Assembly (NCBI RefSeq): GCF_031753505.1
Contig: NC_089687.1
Span: forward strand, 8,282,501-8,346,500
Length of the DNA: 64,000 nt
Source: Anomalospiza imberbis
Lineage: Eukaryota; Chordata; Aves; Passeriformes; Viduidae
Direction: 5' to 3'
Shown piece by piece: positions 27,135 to 39,200 of the stretch (positions are counted from its first letter, which is position 1; every line of letters starts with the position of its first letter). Under the pieces are notes generated by a model. That model had not been told where the DNA came from, made no database searches, and saw nothing but the letters and a program-made list of their open reading frames with translations. The position numbers and the translations under genes were made by a program.

Positions 27135-29420
27135 CTTCTTTTAAACAATACATAGTTTCATAATCTTTTTTACATGTTTCTTATTCATTTCAGAAGTCAT
27201 TTAAAAATGAAGATGAAATCCTTGTGAGATCACTCAAAAAGATCACACTACATGTTCATTCCTATGACAAACATTCAGTGATTTCCACATTTGGTACTTC
27301 TGTTGTTGGGGTGGGTCTGACCCTACTCTGGTTCCACTCCTGTTTTCTTTCAGTTGAAATTCAACTGTTGCTCCCTGCTCCCAGTTTTCAGTTCTTTTTA
27401 CTTCCATTCCTCCAAATCATCGTTTCAGCTACCAGGCAAAAGCCTCCAAGAGCAAAATTCTTCAGTGCTTGAGATGCCTCAGCACCCAGGTTATAAAAGC
27501 AACACACTGCAGTGTGCATTTGTCCAAGCTGCAGCAGTGTTTACAGCTGCATTTAGATTGTATGAATCTGTAAAACATTCCCCAGTATTCAGATGTTTGA
27601 GGTAGTTCATGTATTCTCCTTTCTACAAAAATTCTGCATTTGAGATTAGACACCTCTCCCAGTGGAAATTTCATCAAGACCAATACATTCATGTGAAAAG
27701 TTTCAGCCCCAATGAACTGACATTTTTCTGATGAAAATCTTGCCCCAAACCTCTGAACTATCTAAACGGGCAGCCTTGTGGTACTTAGGCAACCACTGCC
27801 TCAGGCTCTTTACTTTAATCTTATACATTTTCATCAAGCCCTGATGTCCCTTGTGGGTTTGTGCTATTTCTGAAATGTAGCTAAAACATTTACTGTATAT
27901 TTTTGTTCGTTGATTTCAAGTGAAATTATTTCATCACTTTATGTCTTCTTTTTCCTCCTAGTCCTGATGTATTTTGACATCCAGAGAATTACAGTTTAAC
28001 CAAAAACACTTCAAAGTGGAGTTTAGCGGAAAATGAGATAAAGTAAAAATATTTCCCTTGGAGCTAATAGGCAGAATGAGAGCAGCAACTGTTCAGCCAT
28101 TCAAGTTAAATAAGGGGCTCATTACTGTCCTCTGTGACAACTGCCCAAATGCCACATTTAAAGATTCCATTATTTAAAGGTTCAGGAAATACAATATTCA
28201 TGTATTGCATAAGTTTTTTGTTTTAAAGTAGTACTTTAAAGTTAAGATCAAAATCCTGTTGTGTAGTGTGCTGTAAGATGGGTCTTTTTACTACTGTTAC
28301 GCCAAACACTTTCCTAGGAAAGAGATTTCTCCTGTCCTATAATTTTTTCTGCTTATCTGAAACTCCTCCAGGGAGATTGAGCACGACTCTGGAAAACTTA
28401 AAAAATTATTATGTAGAAGGATGACCTGGAAAAGAGAAGATGTGCATTCCATATCTTGGCCTGAAGATACTTCAGAAATTAGAAATTAAAAAACATAACA
28501 TGATCTTATGCTTGTCTCATAAAAGAGATTGTATTTAGCTGAAAAGAACTCAATTTAGTAACCAAATGTATGGGAAGGCTCCCTACATTTTCTTTGGGAA
28601 ACAAATACCAGTGGAGAAGAGGAGCTACTCAGAATATAGCTGACATTAAAAAACAAAACAAATTATGTGACAAGAATACGTTTAGAAGACTTTGAAAGTT
28701 TTCTAATTAATGAATGTTCTGTTAAGTATATCATTGAGTTTAATGCTATGTGATTCTCTTTTCCCTTTACTGAGAGAATATATAATTCCAAATATTTGCT
28801 TCATAGTTTTAATATTGAATCTATATTTAGTAATCAAATGTCTACTTCTCGGTCTGATTGCTAATGCCTGGAAATTTTTAATAATTTCTTATCCATAAAA
28901 ATTAACATAATATTTTCATATTCATACTGGTGCCCTTAGCTTGCTTTAAAACTGTGTGGGCATCCTGAAGTGTTTTCACTGAAGTATTCAAGGAAACTCA
29001 GCTCAAGGACTCAGAGAACTTGAACTTTAAAAACACCACCAATTAAAATAAATTTAATAATTCATTATTTCTAAATTGAAAATAAAGTTTGAGTCACACA
29101 GTTTCTCAGACAAGAAAGGTGGGATATGGAAGACTTGCTGGCACTGGAGGCAGTGCTTTGTGTATGGACAGGTGGGGTCATTTCAGTTGTCAGTTTAACT
29201 CACCCAAACTCCATCCCTTCATCAACACTTTTTGAGGTTTTGATATATTTTTTAGCTTAAAGGAAAAAATTCAAATTGGAAGTTTAAATTCTTCCAAATT
29301 TTGTAAGCAGAAAATTGAGAATAGTGCCATTTGGACCAGCTGAAACTCTTTATTCAATTTAGCTGAAATTACATTTCCTATTCTGCTCTTTTTGATTGAA
29401 AAATAAATTATTTGCAGTGG

Positions 29421-29436
29421 AAAAAAAAAAAAAAAA
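29421..29436. repeat. Pure A run, 16 bases
   Basis: Sixteen consecutive A with no recognisable retroposon sequence on either side. Confidence 0.85.
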
Positions 29437-31414
29437 CAGGACTACATTTTCATTGGTAAATTAAATGTGTCCAGAGTTACTCCTTGCCATTGAAGCCAGT
29501 TTTCACAGACTGGACTCCATCTGTGCTCTTAATCACTTTTAACATCCAAAACCAGAGTGACCTCACACAAAATGCCTGCTGTTAATGCATTCTAGCACGT
29601 GCCAGCTACCTAACACTGCCTTGTTTAAAATTGCAAAAGCAGAAGCAAAACCACATTGCAAAATGTCAACAGTCAATAGATTTCCAGTGAACAGGGACGT
29701 TCCCTGGTCCTTTAGAATTTGCAAATGTGACTGCTGTCAGAATTTCCCACAGAATTTCAAAACTCACATTCTTTTCAGTTTGAAAGTCTAGAAAATTAGT
29801 TAGTATGTCAAAATTACTAACAGCTGTCATTGAAAAATTGATCTTAATAAGACTGCATTTTAAAATAAAATTAATCCTAAAGTCTCCAGCAGCTCTACCA
29901 AAGAGATGGAAGACAGACAGAGACCAAAATTTCTCTGAAAATTCTTTGACAAGCCTGTGACATAGCTAAAATTTTAAATCCAATCTCCTGGATTCTATTC
30001 CAACGATTTCAAAACAAATCTTTCTCAGGAGGAGAAACAGATAAAGAAAACACTGAAACACACAGACTGGCCTGGCATCTCTCACTGCTGAAAGAGTTGA
30101 AGTGTTTTGCTTCATAGTGTGGAGCAGGAGTGGGCAGAATGCCTGGATTCTCAACAACTGTGAAAGTAGGAGTCTTTATTTATTTTGTGTAGGGGAAATG
30201 TATGAATTTGCAAGCAGGACAGCTTGTGGTACCACGCTGAAATGTAATCAGTTTTCAATGTGCAGAGAGTCCCAGAATTACTTTCTAACAGCAACATTAG
30301 AAAAAGACACTCCTTTTCCCCCAGGCTGTTTGTACCTCCAACATGTAATTTTGCCATTAGTGAAGTGTGATGAAAATTAAGTCACTTGTACAGCCCAATA
30401 TGCTCACTCAATCGACCATTATTTTTTTTTCTTTGTTACTAACTCAGGTCTCAACTCAGGAATAAATTGGCTGCAGAATTCAAGCTGCTAAAAGCTTTTT
30501 TGAGAGTCTTTTAGCATTGCAACCACACTGCCTTTGCCAGAGCTGAAATCTATAAATCTGAGGAGAGAGGAAGGTCATGCTAAGATTTCAGAGCCATAAC
30601 CCAAGCTCTTACCTCAAAACATGTCTTCTACCACCATGTGGATATTTGACATTGCAGGCAGGCCCTTTTCCAGCTCCCAGTGTTAGCACAGGCACTTAAA
30701 GAAGCACAAAGAGGATCTATGAGCCTCTTAATATTTTCAGTTTCTCTATTTGGTAGCATAGTTTGCTGATGGAGCTCAGAGGTGGATTTGTGCAGAGACT
30801 GCCCATAGAAATGGATATATGAGGACGGTCCAGTGGATCTCCTGGTCCAGTAGACTCCAGCAGGAGCCAAAATCAGACAGCTAGGGAGGAAAGAAGATAA
30901 CAGCAATACTTTCCTCGTGCAGTCCATTAAGCATGCTGCAGTCATTGATTAAAGATACTGTCCAAAACCTGTCCCCTTTTTCAACCAGACCCCTGTGAAA
31001 TTAGAAGATTGACTGCCTGGGCTTTTTACATTGGACATCTCAAGGAAAGCAAGCTCATGCACTGCCCTTTGAGCTCTAGGCAGCTCTTCATGACAGACCA
31101 TACTGCAGGCAGTTGGTGAAGGAAATAGCTCAGATTACACCCAGCTTTCTTTGGAGCGGTGTGGAGCAGAGAAAGCAGCCTGTGGTGCACAGGAAGGGAC
31201 TTGCAGAGAGCAGGCCCAGGGTAGCACTGGACTGTCCCAGTGGCTCTGAGCTCCTGGAAGATCCCAGTGCACCATGCAGACAGCAATCCTGCTGCTCACT
31301 GCATTGCTAAGGGAACAGGAATGCAAACAGCTCTGGGTTTCGTGCTAACAAGAGTCAATACATAGAAATTTTTTCTCCTAGGCTGAGATCTTGAAAGCTG
31401 CCATGGACCTGCAG

Positions 31415-32141
31415 TCAGACTCCAAGAGCTCCCCAGTCAGACACCAAAAAGTGCATTAAGATCCTGCTGTAGCTGCAGGACTTGGTGCCTCTCTCTTCTG
31501 TCCAGAGAGTTCCATGTCCACTCCCAGCAGAAGGATGCTTGTTCTGGGCACCTCTTGACACCCCCACACAAAATATGTCTTTCTGCACGAGAGCAGCCTG
31601 CCCTCCCCCCAGCCCCGGCAGAGACAGCAGTTCCCAGCTCTCTGAAGTGTTCCCTTCAACGTCAGCCTGCAGTCCAGGCTGTCTGCAGGTGTCAGTGCCT
31701 GTCTCAGAGCAAGAACCTGCCATCCTCATCCCTGCTGCTGCTGCTCTGAGCCACCACTGCCCCCAGCACATCACCTCCCAGCACGGGACGGGCAGGAGGG
31801 ACTGGCTTGTAAATGGGCAGGAGGGGACAGCAGCACCAGAAGGACTGCAGTCCCGTGGGGACACTGCCCAGATGTGGCACCAGCTGCCACGGCAGGCTCA
31901 TTTCACACCCTCACGATGGCAAAGCACTCTTGTCTTTATGCCCACTTTGCTTTTACACCCATTTATTTCTGCTCAAGCCACAGTGACGCTGGCCTTCGCT
32001 TGTAGCTTAGGCATTGCTTTGGAAGTAAAATTGTTTCGGTGCAGCTTTTGGGAGCAGTGTCTTTATCTGTGCAGCTTGTGGGAGCAGTGTCTTCCTACAT
32101 CTAGCAGGAAAAAAAGTGCAGAAAGCACCCAAAAGCAATAA
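31415..32141. other. GC-richer segment with long open frames on both strands
   Basis: The longest frame in the window (219 codons, plus strand, 31482-32141) faces a 149-codon minus-strand frame (31415-31864). Neither product shows a domain, signal peptide or motif I recognise, and the plus frame is rich in S, P, L, C and Q, as expected from GC-rich non-coding DNA. It includes a (CTG)5 run (31732-31746) and the 30-bp duplication at 32041. I judge it not a gene, but transcript evidence would be worth checking. Confidence 0.4.
32041..32094. repeat. 30-bp tandem duplication
   Basis: GCAGCTTTTGGGAGCAGTGT and then, 30 bases later, GCAGCTTGTGGGAGCAGTGT. The copies diverge at a few positions and the second decays after about 24 bases. 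It encodes the repeated phrase CSFWEQCLYL/CSLWEQCLPT in the overlapping 219-codon frame. Confidence 0.85.
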
Positions 32142-34452
32142 CAGGAAGCCATTAATGATGAAAATGCTGTATTTGGAATGCTAAAGAAAAATTTTCCAGC
32201 TATCTTGCCCATCATTTACCTGTGGAAAGGAAAATTGGTGGTTTTGTCTGGATTTCTCACCTGCTGTGCTATTTTACTGGCTGCAGCAAATATATTTACC
32301 TGTTTTAGAACAGTGCAATACCTAATTTCTTAAAACACAAGGAAACTTCACATGGGTTGTTGCCAAATACAGTAAAGATGAGCATTGCTTGCATTTTACA
32401 TATTTTTAGGCTAACCAATCACAAATTTTGAGCTGAATCACCTTGCTTGAAGGAAACCCTTTAAAGACTGCTAAAAAGCAATGTTTTTTTTTTTTCTTTT
32501 CTGCATTGCCTGGATTTGGCTAAAAGGCTTTGCACAGCAAAATAGCCTAAGTATTATTTCTTGACACAGCCAGCTTATAGGACACAGTGCAGCAAAGGTG
32601 CCAATGAGTCCAACAGGCTAAGATTTTTCAATTATAAAGCAGTTATTTCATCTAATTACTGAATACTTGGGGTCATTCTTTCCAGAGGACAAGTTTCTAG
32701 CTCAGCTATTGGCTTTGTACATAAATAGAAACAGTATATGTAATTTATAATAGCAGGTTTATAAAGAGTTTTTAACAAGCAAGCATTAGGAAAAAAGCCA
32801 AAATCTAATTAATGGGTTTTGCAAACAGATTTTTTTCTATGGGTGGGTTTTCTTCCTGCAACAATTTTCTGCCAATGGCTTGTTAACTCACAATTAAAAA
32901 AAAAAAAAGGTTGATCAGTGCTCCAGATTTGATACAGTATAAGACTAGGACTATTCAGTTGTGAGAATAAAAGAAATGAAAAATTTTGTTAGTGTTTTTC
33001 CCACCTATATTTCCTGACTCTAAATGCAGTGAGATCTTTTGACTGAGAATTTCTCATAATTTTTTTTTCACAAAATAAATCAACATATAGAAAAAGATTT
33101 TTTTCCTACCAAAATGGAAACTTCAGTGACATTTACATTTCTCCACATACTTTTTAAATAAAAAATAGTAAAGCCCTTGGAATGTTCAAGAAGTTTCATT
33201 GTAACAGTGAAACAAATCATATTCTCTCACTTGATATAAAAGTTTTTCCCTGCATGCTGAATAAAAATTTAATTTTGTTTAAAAATATTAAAAATTTTCA
33301 CATCTCATTTTGAACTATGCAAGATATTTTCATTTTTCTTAAAATGTTTCATATTTTCCACTCATTTCCATCACCAGGTTGTCTGTGTGATCAGTCAGGA
33401 AGTGAATCAGAACAGGCTACACTGGGAATTTTCTAGGCTCATTCCCTCCTATTCCAGTTGTTATTATGGCACATTTGAATAAGAACTTCCACAGATGAGT
33501 TTAGTCCAGTTTGACTAATTGACTTTTAGGGTGAATTCAGTTCAAGTTTGCTGGGTACACTCCCATGGATAAGCTCTACTTCAGTATCCTTCACTTTCCA
33601 GACCAAATTGCTTTCTAATGTCACATATTATTAAATAGCTGGTGTGAAGCTGTCTTAAAATCTCAGTGAATAACTCCGACAGTAGAGATGGCAAGTAAAT
33701 AAAGCCATTACTGTGAAGTTTCTAACTTGTGGGGGAATTGTGTCATTAATTAGTTAATGTTTCCAAATTTCAGATGAAAGAGGTTAGTAAGTTCAAATTA
33801 TTATTATTCCTGTCTTCGCTGAAATATATCAACCCTATCAATATTATACAGAATTCAGCATAGTTGTGGTGCTAACATTTAAGGTGAATTTCTTTTCAAT
33901 AAACAGCAAAACCACAGGGAGTGCAATCAGAGCTCTCAGCCAAGTGTTTGTACACCACCAAACCTGGGCACACATAAAGAGGAAACACAAGAATGAAAGA
34001 ATATTATCAATTTGCATCTTTCAAGGACATTATAAACAGGGTAAATGGTATGCAAAACACACAATTTTGCCTTTCCCTTGGCAGAACACAGTTAAAATGG
34101 GTTTACATGCTTCACCCCTTCTCCAGATGAGCCATACTTAGAAATTTTCATCTATTTCAGTAAGAGCCTCTTCAGCTTGAAAATACTGCTTACTGAGGAG
34201 TGGAGCATAACCAAGCTGTCACCCTTCCTCTACTGAATTGCTGCTTGAGGTTTCTTCTCCCTGAGGAAGAAATCATGCCAAAACATCCCAGGGTAGCTGC
34301 TGCAGGCAGGCAGAGACAAGTAAACAAGGTCAGCTCCCTCCTTGAGACAGGTTTTCCCCATGGAGAAAAAAGTGCATGAAGGAGTGGGAGCAGCTGAGCC
34401 ACTCGAGGGAAGATGTCACCACTGTCAGTCAGTGAGAGGGCTTTTCTTGTGC
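32142..34452. other. Non-coding AT-rich stretch
   Basis: No supported gene. Several short A and T runs are present. A CCAAT-type pentamer occurs near 32415 without any other promoter signal. Confidence 0.55.
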
Positions 34453-34600
34453 TCATCTCCCTGAGCAGGATGTGAGTTCCACAGAAGAATTAAAGTCACC
34501 CACGAGGAGAACAATTGCAGCCCTGCTGCCAGGATGGGGGAGCCTGAGGAGGAAGAGACCTACGCTGAGATAAAGGACAAATGCAGTCCAAATTCACATC
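34453..34600 (-). mobile_element. Possible LINE endonuclease remnant
   Basis: On the minus strand a frame free of stops runs from about 34600 down to a TGA at 34453-34455. It contains AIVLLVGDFNSS, with LLVGDFN encoded at 34489-34509. In LINE and CR1 endonucleases a hydrophobic strand leads into a GDFN motif that carries active-site Asp and Asn residues. About 18 residues upstream the frame reads SVGLFLLRLP, which loosely resembles the VGV-YRPP strand of the same domain. The sequence after GDFN does not match CR1 further, so this is a decayed copy or a coincidence. Orientation would be minus. Confidence 0.35.
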
Positions 34601-35314
34601 ACAGCTTTCCCTGGAGAATATGAAGGCTCACCTGATGACCCTGGAGTGACTTCTGGTTTCAAGGAGCAAGGAAAATAAGAACCAGACATTCACAATGAAA
34701 TGAGGCTCCTACTACTATGGAGAGCAAAAGAGATTTCCAAAATGATAATGTAACTGTGATTTCATTGGGAAGAAAGTAATATGAAACTAGTCTAGAGCAG
34801 TTCAACCTCAATAAATATGGCAACAGAATTGTTTTTGCTAGAACCTCACTGTGAATGAACAGAAATGCTTTTTGCTGTTTGAGAGGATGAGTTATATTTT
34901 TATATTCTATATTTCTTAATATTATAAGCTTCTTGGTTTTAGTAAAACACATTCTATAAATATAAAGCAGCTTTTGAAGGTGAATTTATAATTCTGATAT
35001 CATTGTAATATATTAAATCAATTTGTTAGCACAACTGATGTTAGATTTAAAAGATGGCATCCAATTATTGGAACAACATTTTGATGTCCTAAAGTTGTCA
35101 GAATTGACATGAAAAATACAGAGATTGATAAATACAGAAGTTTGTAATCAGAGATTGTTTCAGTTTGGAGGAGAACAGAGAAGAAAATGTTTCTGCCAAA
35201 GCAGAAAATGCAGATCTAAGACAAAGTTTTTGATAAATATGTCTTAACTTGAGTGAATTATTTTGGTTGATATATATAACAGTTTAAAATTAGCTTTCCT
35301 TTTTTTCTTCTGAG

Positions 35315-35358
35315 GTTACGATGGGCTTTCAAATCTTTCAATATTTTCAAGACGTCAG
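35315..35358 (+). other. Candidate small exon (44 bp) with splice signals
   Basis: A pyrimidine-rich stretch (about 35295-35310) ends in CTTCTGAG at 35314, and 44 bases later CAG is followed by GTAAGAAAT, a full-consensus 5' splice site at 35359. All three forward frames are open. The frame that ends on a whole codon reads YDGLSNLSIFSRRQ. The acceptor is weaker (GAG rather than CAG). I recognise no protein. The consensus donor alone is expected about once by chance in this length, so this is only a candidate. Confidence 0.2.
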
Positions 35359-36090
35359 GTAAGAAATGTACCTATTGCTAAACTAAACATTCTCTTACCC
35401 TCAAAACTATATTTAATCACATTCTTTAAATTATCAGCAGACTAAAAATAATTTTATATTCCCACAGCTGTAAATGAATTGAACACATCCCTTATTCTAA
35501 GTGCCAGTATTAGATATTCAACAACCCAGGAGAGCTCGATGACCTCAGTATTTTTTCTGCAAAACAGATCAGAAAAAAAAAAAAACATTTCCAAGTATTC
35601 AGCCTACTGTGATGAGTCAGAGTTAGAGCAAAGCCCAGAGACCCACAATGAGATGTTTGAACGTGGAGCCACCTTCCTGCCCTGCCACGGCAAGTAGACA
35701 GGCACTCAGGACACCCAACCCACCCTGCCTTGGGTTTCAAGGGCCACGTGGGGATTTCACTCTTTTCCTCCCCAAGCTTCTCCTTTCGTGTTTGTCTCCT
35801 CATCTCAAGATTCTCCTCAGACAGCCAGGGTGACACCACCCACCCCCTGTGTACTGGCACCAAGGCAGGTCAAGAGCAGCTGTCAGATGCTCAGGCTGGA
35901 GAGCAGATGTCACACTTTTGCTGCTACTTCAGAATAATGCCACTCACTCCAGAGCATCACTCCAGTTTCCTTTTGCTGTGCAATGACAACACCTCATTTT
36001 CATCCTGAGCTAAACAGTAATCCATAGGACTTTCCAAGCCTGAATTTTCTACAACGTGAACAAGACCTTTTCTGTTATTCACCAAAAGGG

Positions 36091-36222
36091 AAAAAAAAAA
36101 AAAGCGAAGAAAGAAAGGAAAGAAATATGAAATGAAATAATGAAATGAAATAATGAAATAATGAAATGAAATGAAATGAAATGAAATTAAATTAAATTAA
36201 ATTAAATGATGAAATGAAATGC
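36091..36222. repeat. AAATG/AAATT pentanucleotide array with A-rich lead
   Basis: A 13-base A run and a GAAA-rich stretch lead into about twenty units of AAATG-type pentamers with occasional AAT insertions, then four or five AAATT units, then AAATG again. The block pattern shows a substitution spreading among neighbouring units. Confidence 0.9.
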
Positions 36223-39200
36223 AATGCTAAGACATTTTATAGATCCAGATCATTTGGTTATGTCTTTCTGGCTACATGAATTGATCTGAGGAAACAAATA
36301 CATATAAAGATGCCACTTTATATTTCTACTCAGAAGGATATTTTATTGTTTGGATGAGCCACAATGTCACATCACATTACCGAGTAGCACAACCCCATGT
36401 TCCTAATTCACAAAAGTCTGTCTCCTTGCTCAAAACCAAAAGTGGCATAAACCCATTTATAATTTAAGTTGCTGGCAGTTCCTAAAATGGCTTTCCTGAA
36501 GAATAATGAGATAGACCAGTGGGGTAAGAAACATGATAAGTGACTCCACAATAGAAGCCATAATGAATAGTTGCTCTGTCCCTGGCAAGTGACTGTGGTA
36601 CCAGAGAACCCTGTCATGCACTGTCTTTTATGGAAAGTCATAAATTAAAATAGATTTTTATTGTGAAAGCTTCTGTCACTGCAAGGAGGAAGAACAATAT
36701 AGTGCCACATTTCTTTCTGGGATTACAAATCAAGGCCAAAATCTCTCCTAATGTAAATGATGTCAATACATTCATTTCAGCTGGGTTTTACCCATGTTTA
36801 TAATCAGAAAAAGTCATAAACTGCTTCTGTTTTAATTTAATTGGAGTACTGATTCTTCAAAATTGTTATGTTACATTGAATTTTAGTTACCACTGTCACC
36901 CTGTAAAAGACAATCTGGCAAAAAAGCTGATTCTGTGCATAAGTCAATGGGAGTAGACAGGAGGATAGGTATTAGGGAGATGAAAAAAATGCAATTTGAA
37001 TTTATGATGCCAGAGGAGTATCTGTCTTCTAGTGCAATCACCACAGATGATCAGCAGAAATTACGAAAATCTGTTGCAGCCAGCACTAATAGAAATCTAG
37101 CAACAGCTCCAAAATAAAATGTTACTTTTTTCCTTTCTTTTTTTCTTTTTTTTTAATGCATTTTTCTCTTTTGCTGCTCATAACTTAAGAACAATCAAAG
37201 ACCTAATTTAGGGTAAACTTTGCTGCTAATATCAGCAAGTGGCCATCAGGACAGCTAAAGTATTAATCACCTTTACAGAGGTGTGCCAACATTGTGCACA
37301 GACTAACAGTGTTGGAGGGTTGCCCATGTGCTGCAGCCTCGACTAAAAATATGCTCAAAGTGTAGTTTATGTGGTCTTTCCACTTCTCCTGTCTTTCTGT
37401 ACTGTCAAAGTGCTTTCTTTGAGAAGCACATGCACACACATTTATGTGCACAGAGCTGTCTCTATATATACATTTGGGAGGAGAGGGGAGCTGACCCAGG
37501 ATTCAATTCACCGGGGACTGAATTCCATGCATTTCTTGTTTTGCCCATTCCAGGTACCATTAACACCTCTTGGGTTTATTCCTTTCAGACCAAACGATGC
37601 TCCAGGCTGGGCTTTTTGTACCTTACACTCTCCTATGCCCTGCCCATACCCCCAGGGCTGCTCACAGTTCTTTAATCAACACCTAGGACATCCACCCAGG
37701 CTCATTTGAGTGCAATTAAAACTGTTGGAAAGCAGGGCCTAGAGGATGCTGTAAGTATTCTGATCATCCTGAAAAACTGCAGTTGTGAGGTGGGAGGAAT
37801 GCAAACCAGCGTGGGAGCAGAGTCTTGCTCTGGTACCAGTGGGTATGTGCATGGCAGTGTGCTCAGAGCTGTGGGCTTCTGTGGCACTGAACTGACTGGG
37901 CAAGGGCCAGCCCCTCTGCAAACCCTGCAGGCATCTTTGCAAGATCCACACCAGAACTGAGGTGTTCTGTCTTCCAGCAGTGCTGAGAGCAGTGAGGACT
38001 GGAGCTGGCCTGTTGAGACACACCTGCACACCCCCTCCACCCTCACCTACCCAAGGACACACACCCACACGTGCTGTCTGCAAGGGCTGAGAATCAAACT
38101 GGCAGCTGCTCCTTGAGCTGACAGCACACTGCTATTGAAATAAAGTCAATCAAATCCTTGGGACTGATCATTTGATTTAGAATAATTCAAATAATAAAGA
38201 ATCTTCTTTCTAGACACAAACATGCTTCTGACAGAGTAGTTTTCTATCAAATGAAAACAACTTAGGTAGCATTTTCTCAAAGACAAACATTCTCATAATA
38301 GCACTTATTTAGACAGAGGAAACTGGGAGTATTAATTAATTCTCCCCCCAGTGAAATTCCATTGAATGTTCCAAACTCTGCCTTCAACAGGAGCTGCTCA
38401 CACCATACACTTTCTGTGAGCCAGACTGTGATTTCTAGTTTCATATCACTAATCAGATATTTCCCTCTTGCATTCATTTAATTATTCCATATTAATAAAC
38501 CTTGACTTTTAGACAGAAGCTCTATGAGGTACATTCTCAATATGATGCACACGAAAATCCCCATGGCATCATCAGCAGTAGGGCACATGAGGAGAACTGA
38601 TTACAGCCTTAGGTTTTTAGCCATTGCTACCTTATTTTTAGATTTTTCCTCTGGTGATTTGTTGAGTGCCAACACATGTACTGCTGTTCCTGTCTTTGCT
38701 GAAAACCTTCCTAGGAGCACTACTAAAAAGATTCCACTTATGCAAAATAGAATTTTAATCTAGAAAATGCAGGTTTGAGACTCTGCATGGTGAAAGAAAT
38801 CCCCTCAAAGTGCAGCCAAAGAGGTTACAAAAGCAGGTCACAGAAATCTGGTTTCCTAGGGAGTTTCTGTGGGTTAGAGTAATGTAAGCAGCTACTGGCA
38901 GCTCCAAACTGCACACACTAAATGTGTCTAGAAAGGATTTTGACAAGTCTCTACAAATCTGGGACTTTCTGTGCCTGTAGTACATGTCCAGTTTTATGGC
39001 AAGACAGAGGTAAGAAACAGAATGGTTTCTGTGCAACAGTTCCATACTGAATGAACACTCCTTTGGACAAATATTCACTTATTCTGAAGTCACTTGCAAA
39101 TCTCTCGACAATCTAAAAATATTTTATTTTACTTACTACCTTTTTACGTTTTTTTATTCTCTTTCAATTGGATATTATGACCCAGTATGACTATGTTGCT

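Larger units (their letters stand above)
23967..31414. other. Non-coding stretch
   Basis: No supported gene. It holds a perfect 20-base palindrome (26507-26526), an 18-bp duplication (27099-27134) and a 16-base A run (29421-29436). Open frames of 100-105 codons at 24847-25155 (plus) and 30628-30945 (minus) have no recognisable motif. Confidence 0.55.

Noticed and set aside
34534..34623. Plus-strand 29-codon frame starting MGEPEEEETYAEIK in a strong Kozak context, like the cytoplasmic tail of C-type lectin receptors
   Set aside because: Very short, ends in a stop without a clear donor site, no membrane or lectin exons seen nearby, and it overlaps the minus-strand LINE-like GDFN reading, which explains the segment about as well.
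36935..37117. Frame beginning MHKSMGVD, similar to the HKSMGPD phrase of CR1 reverse transcriptase
   Set aside because: Only five or six residues agree, and neither side continues the CR1 order.
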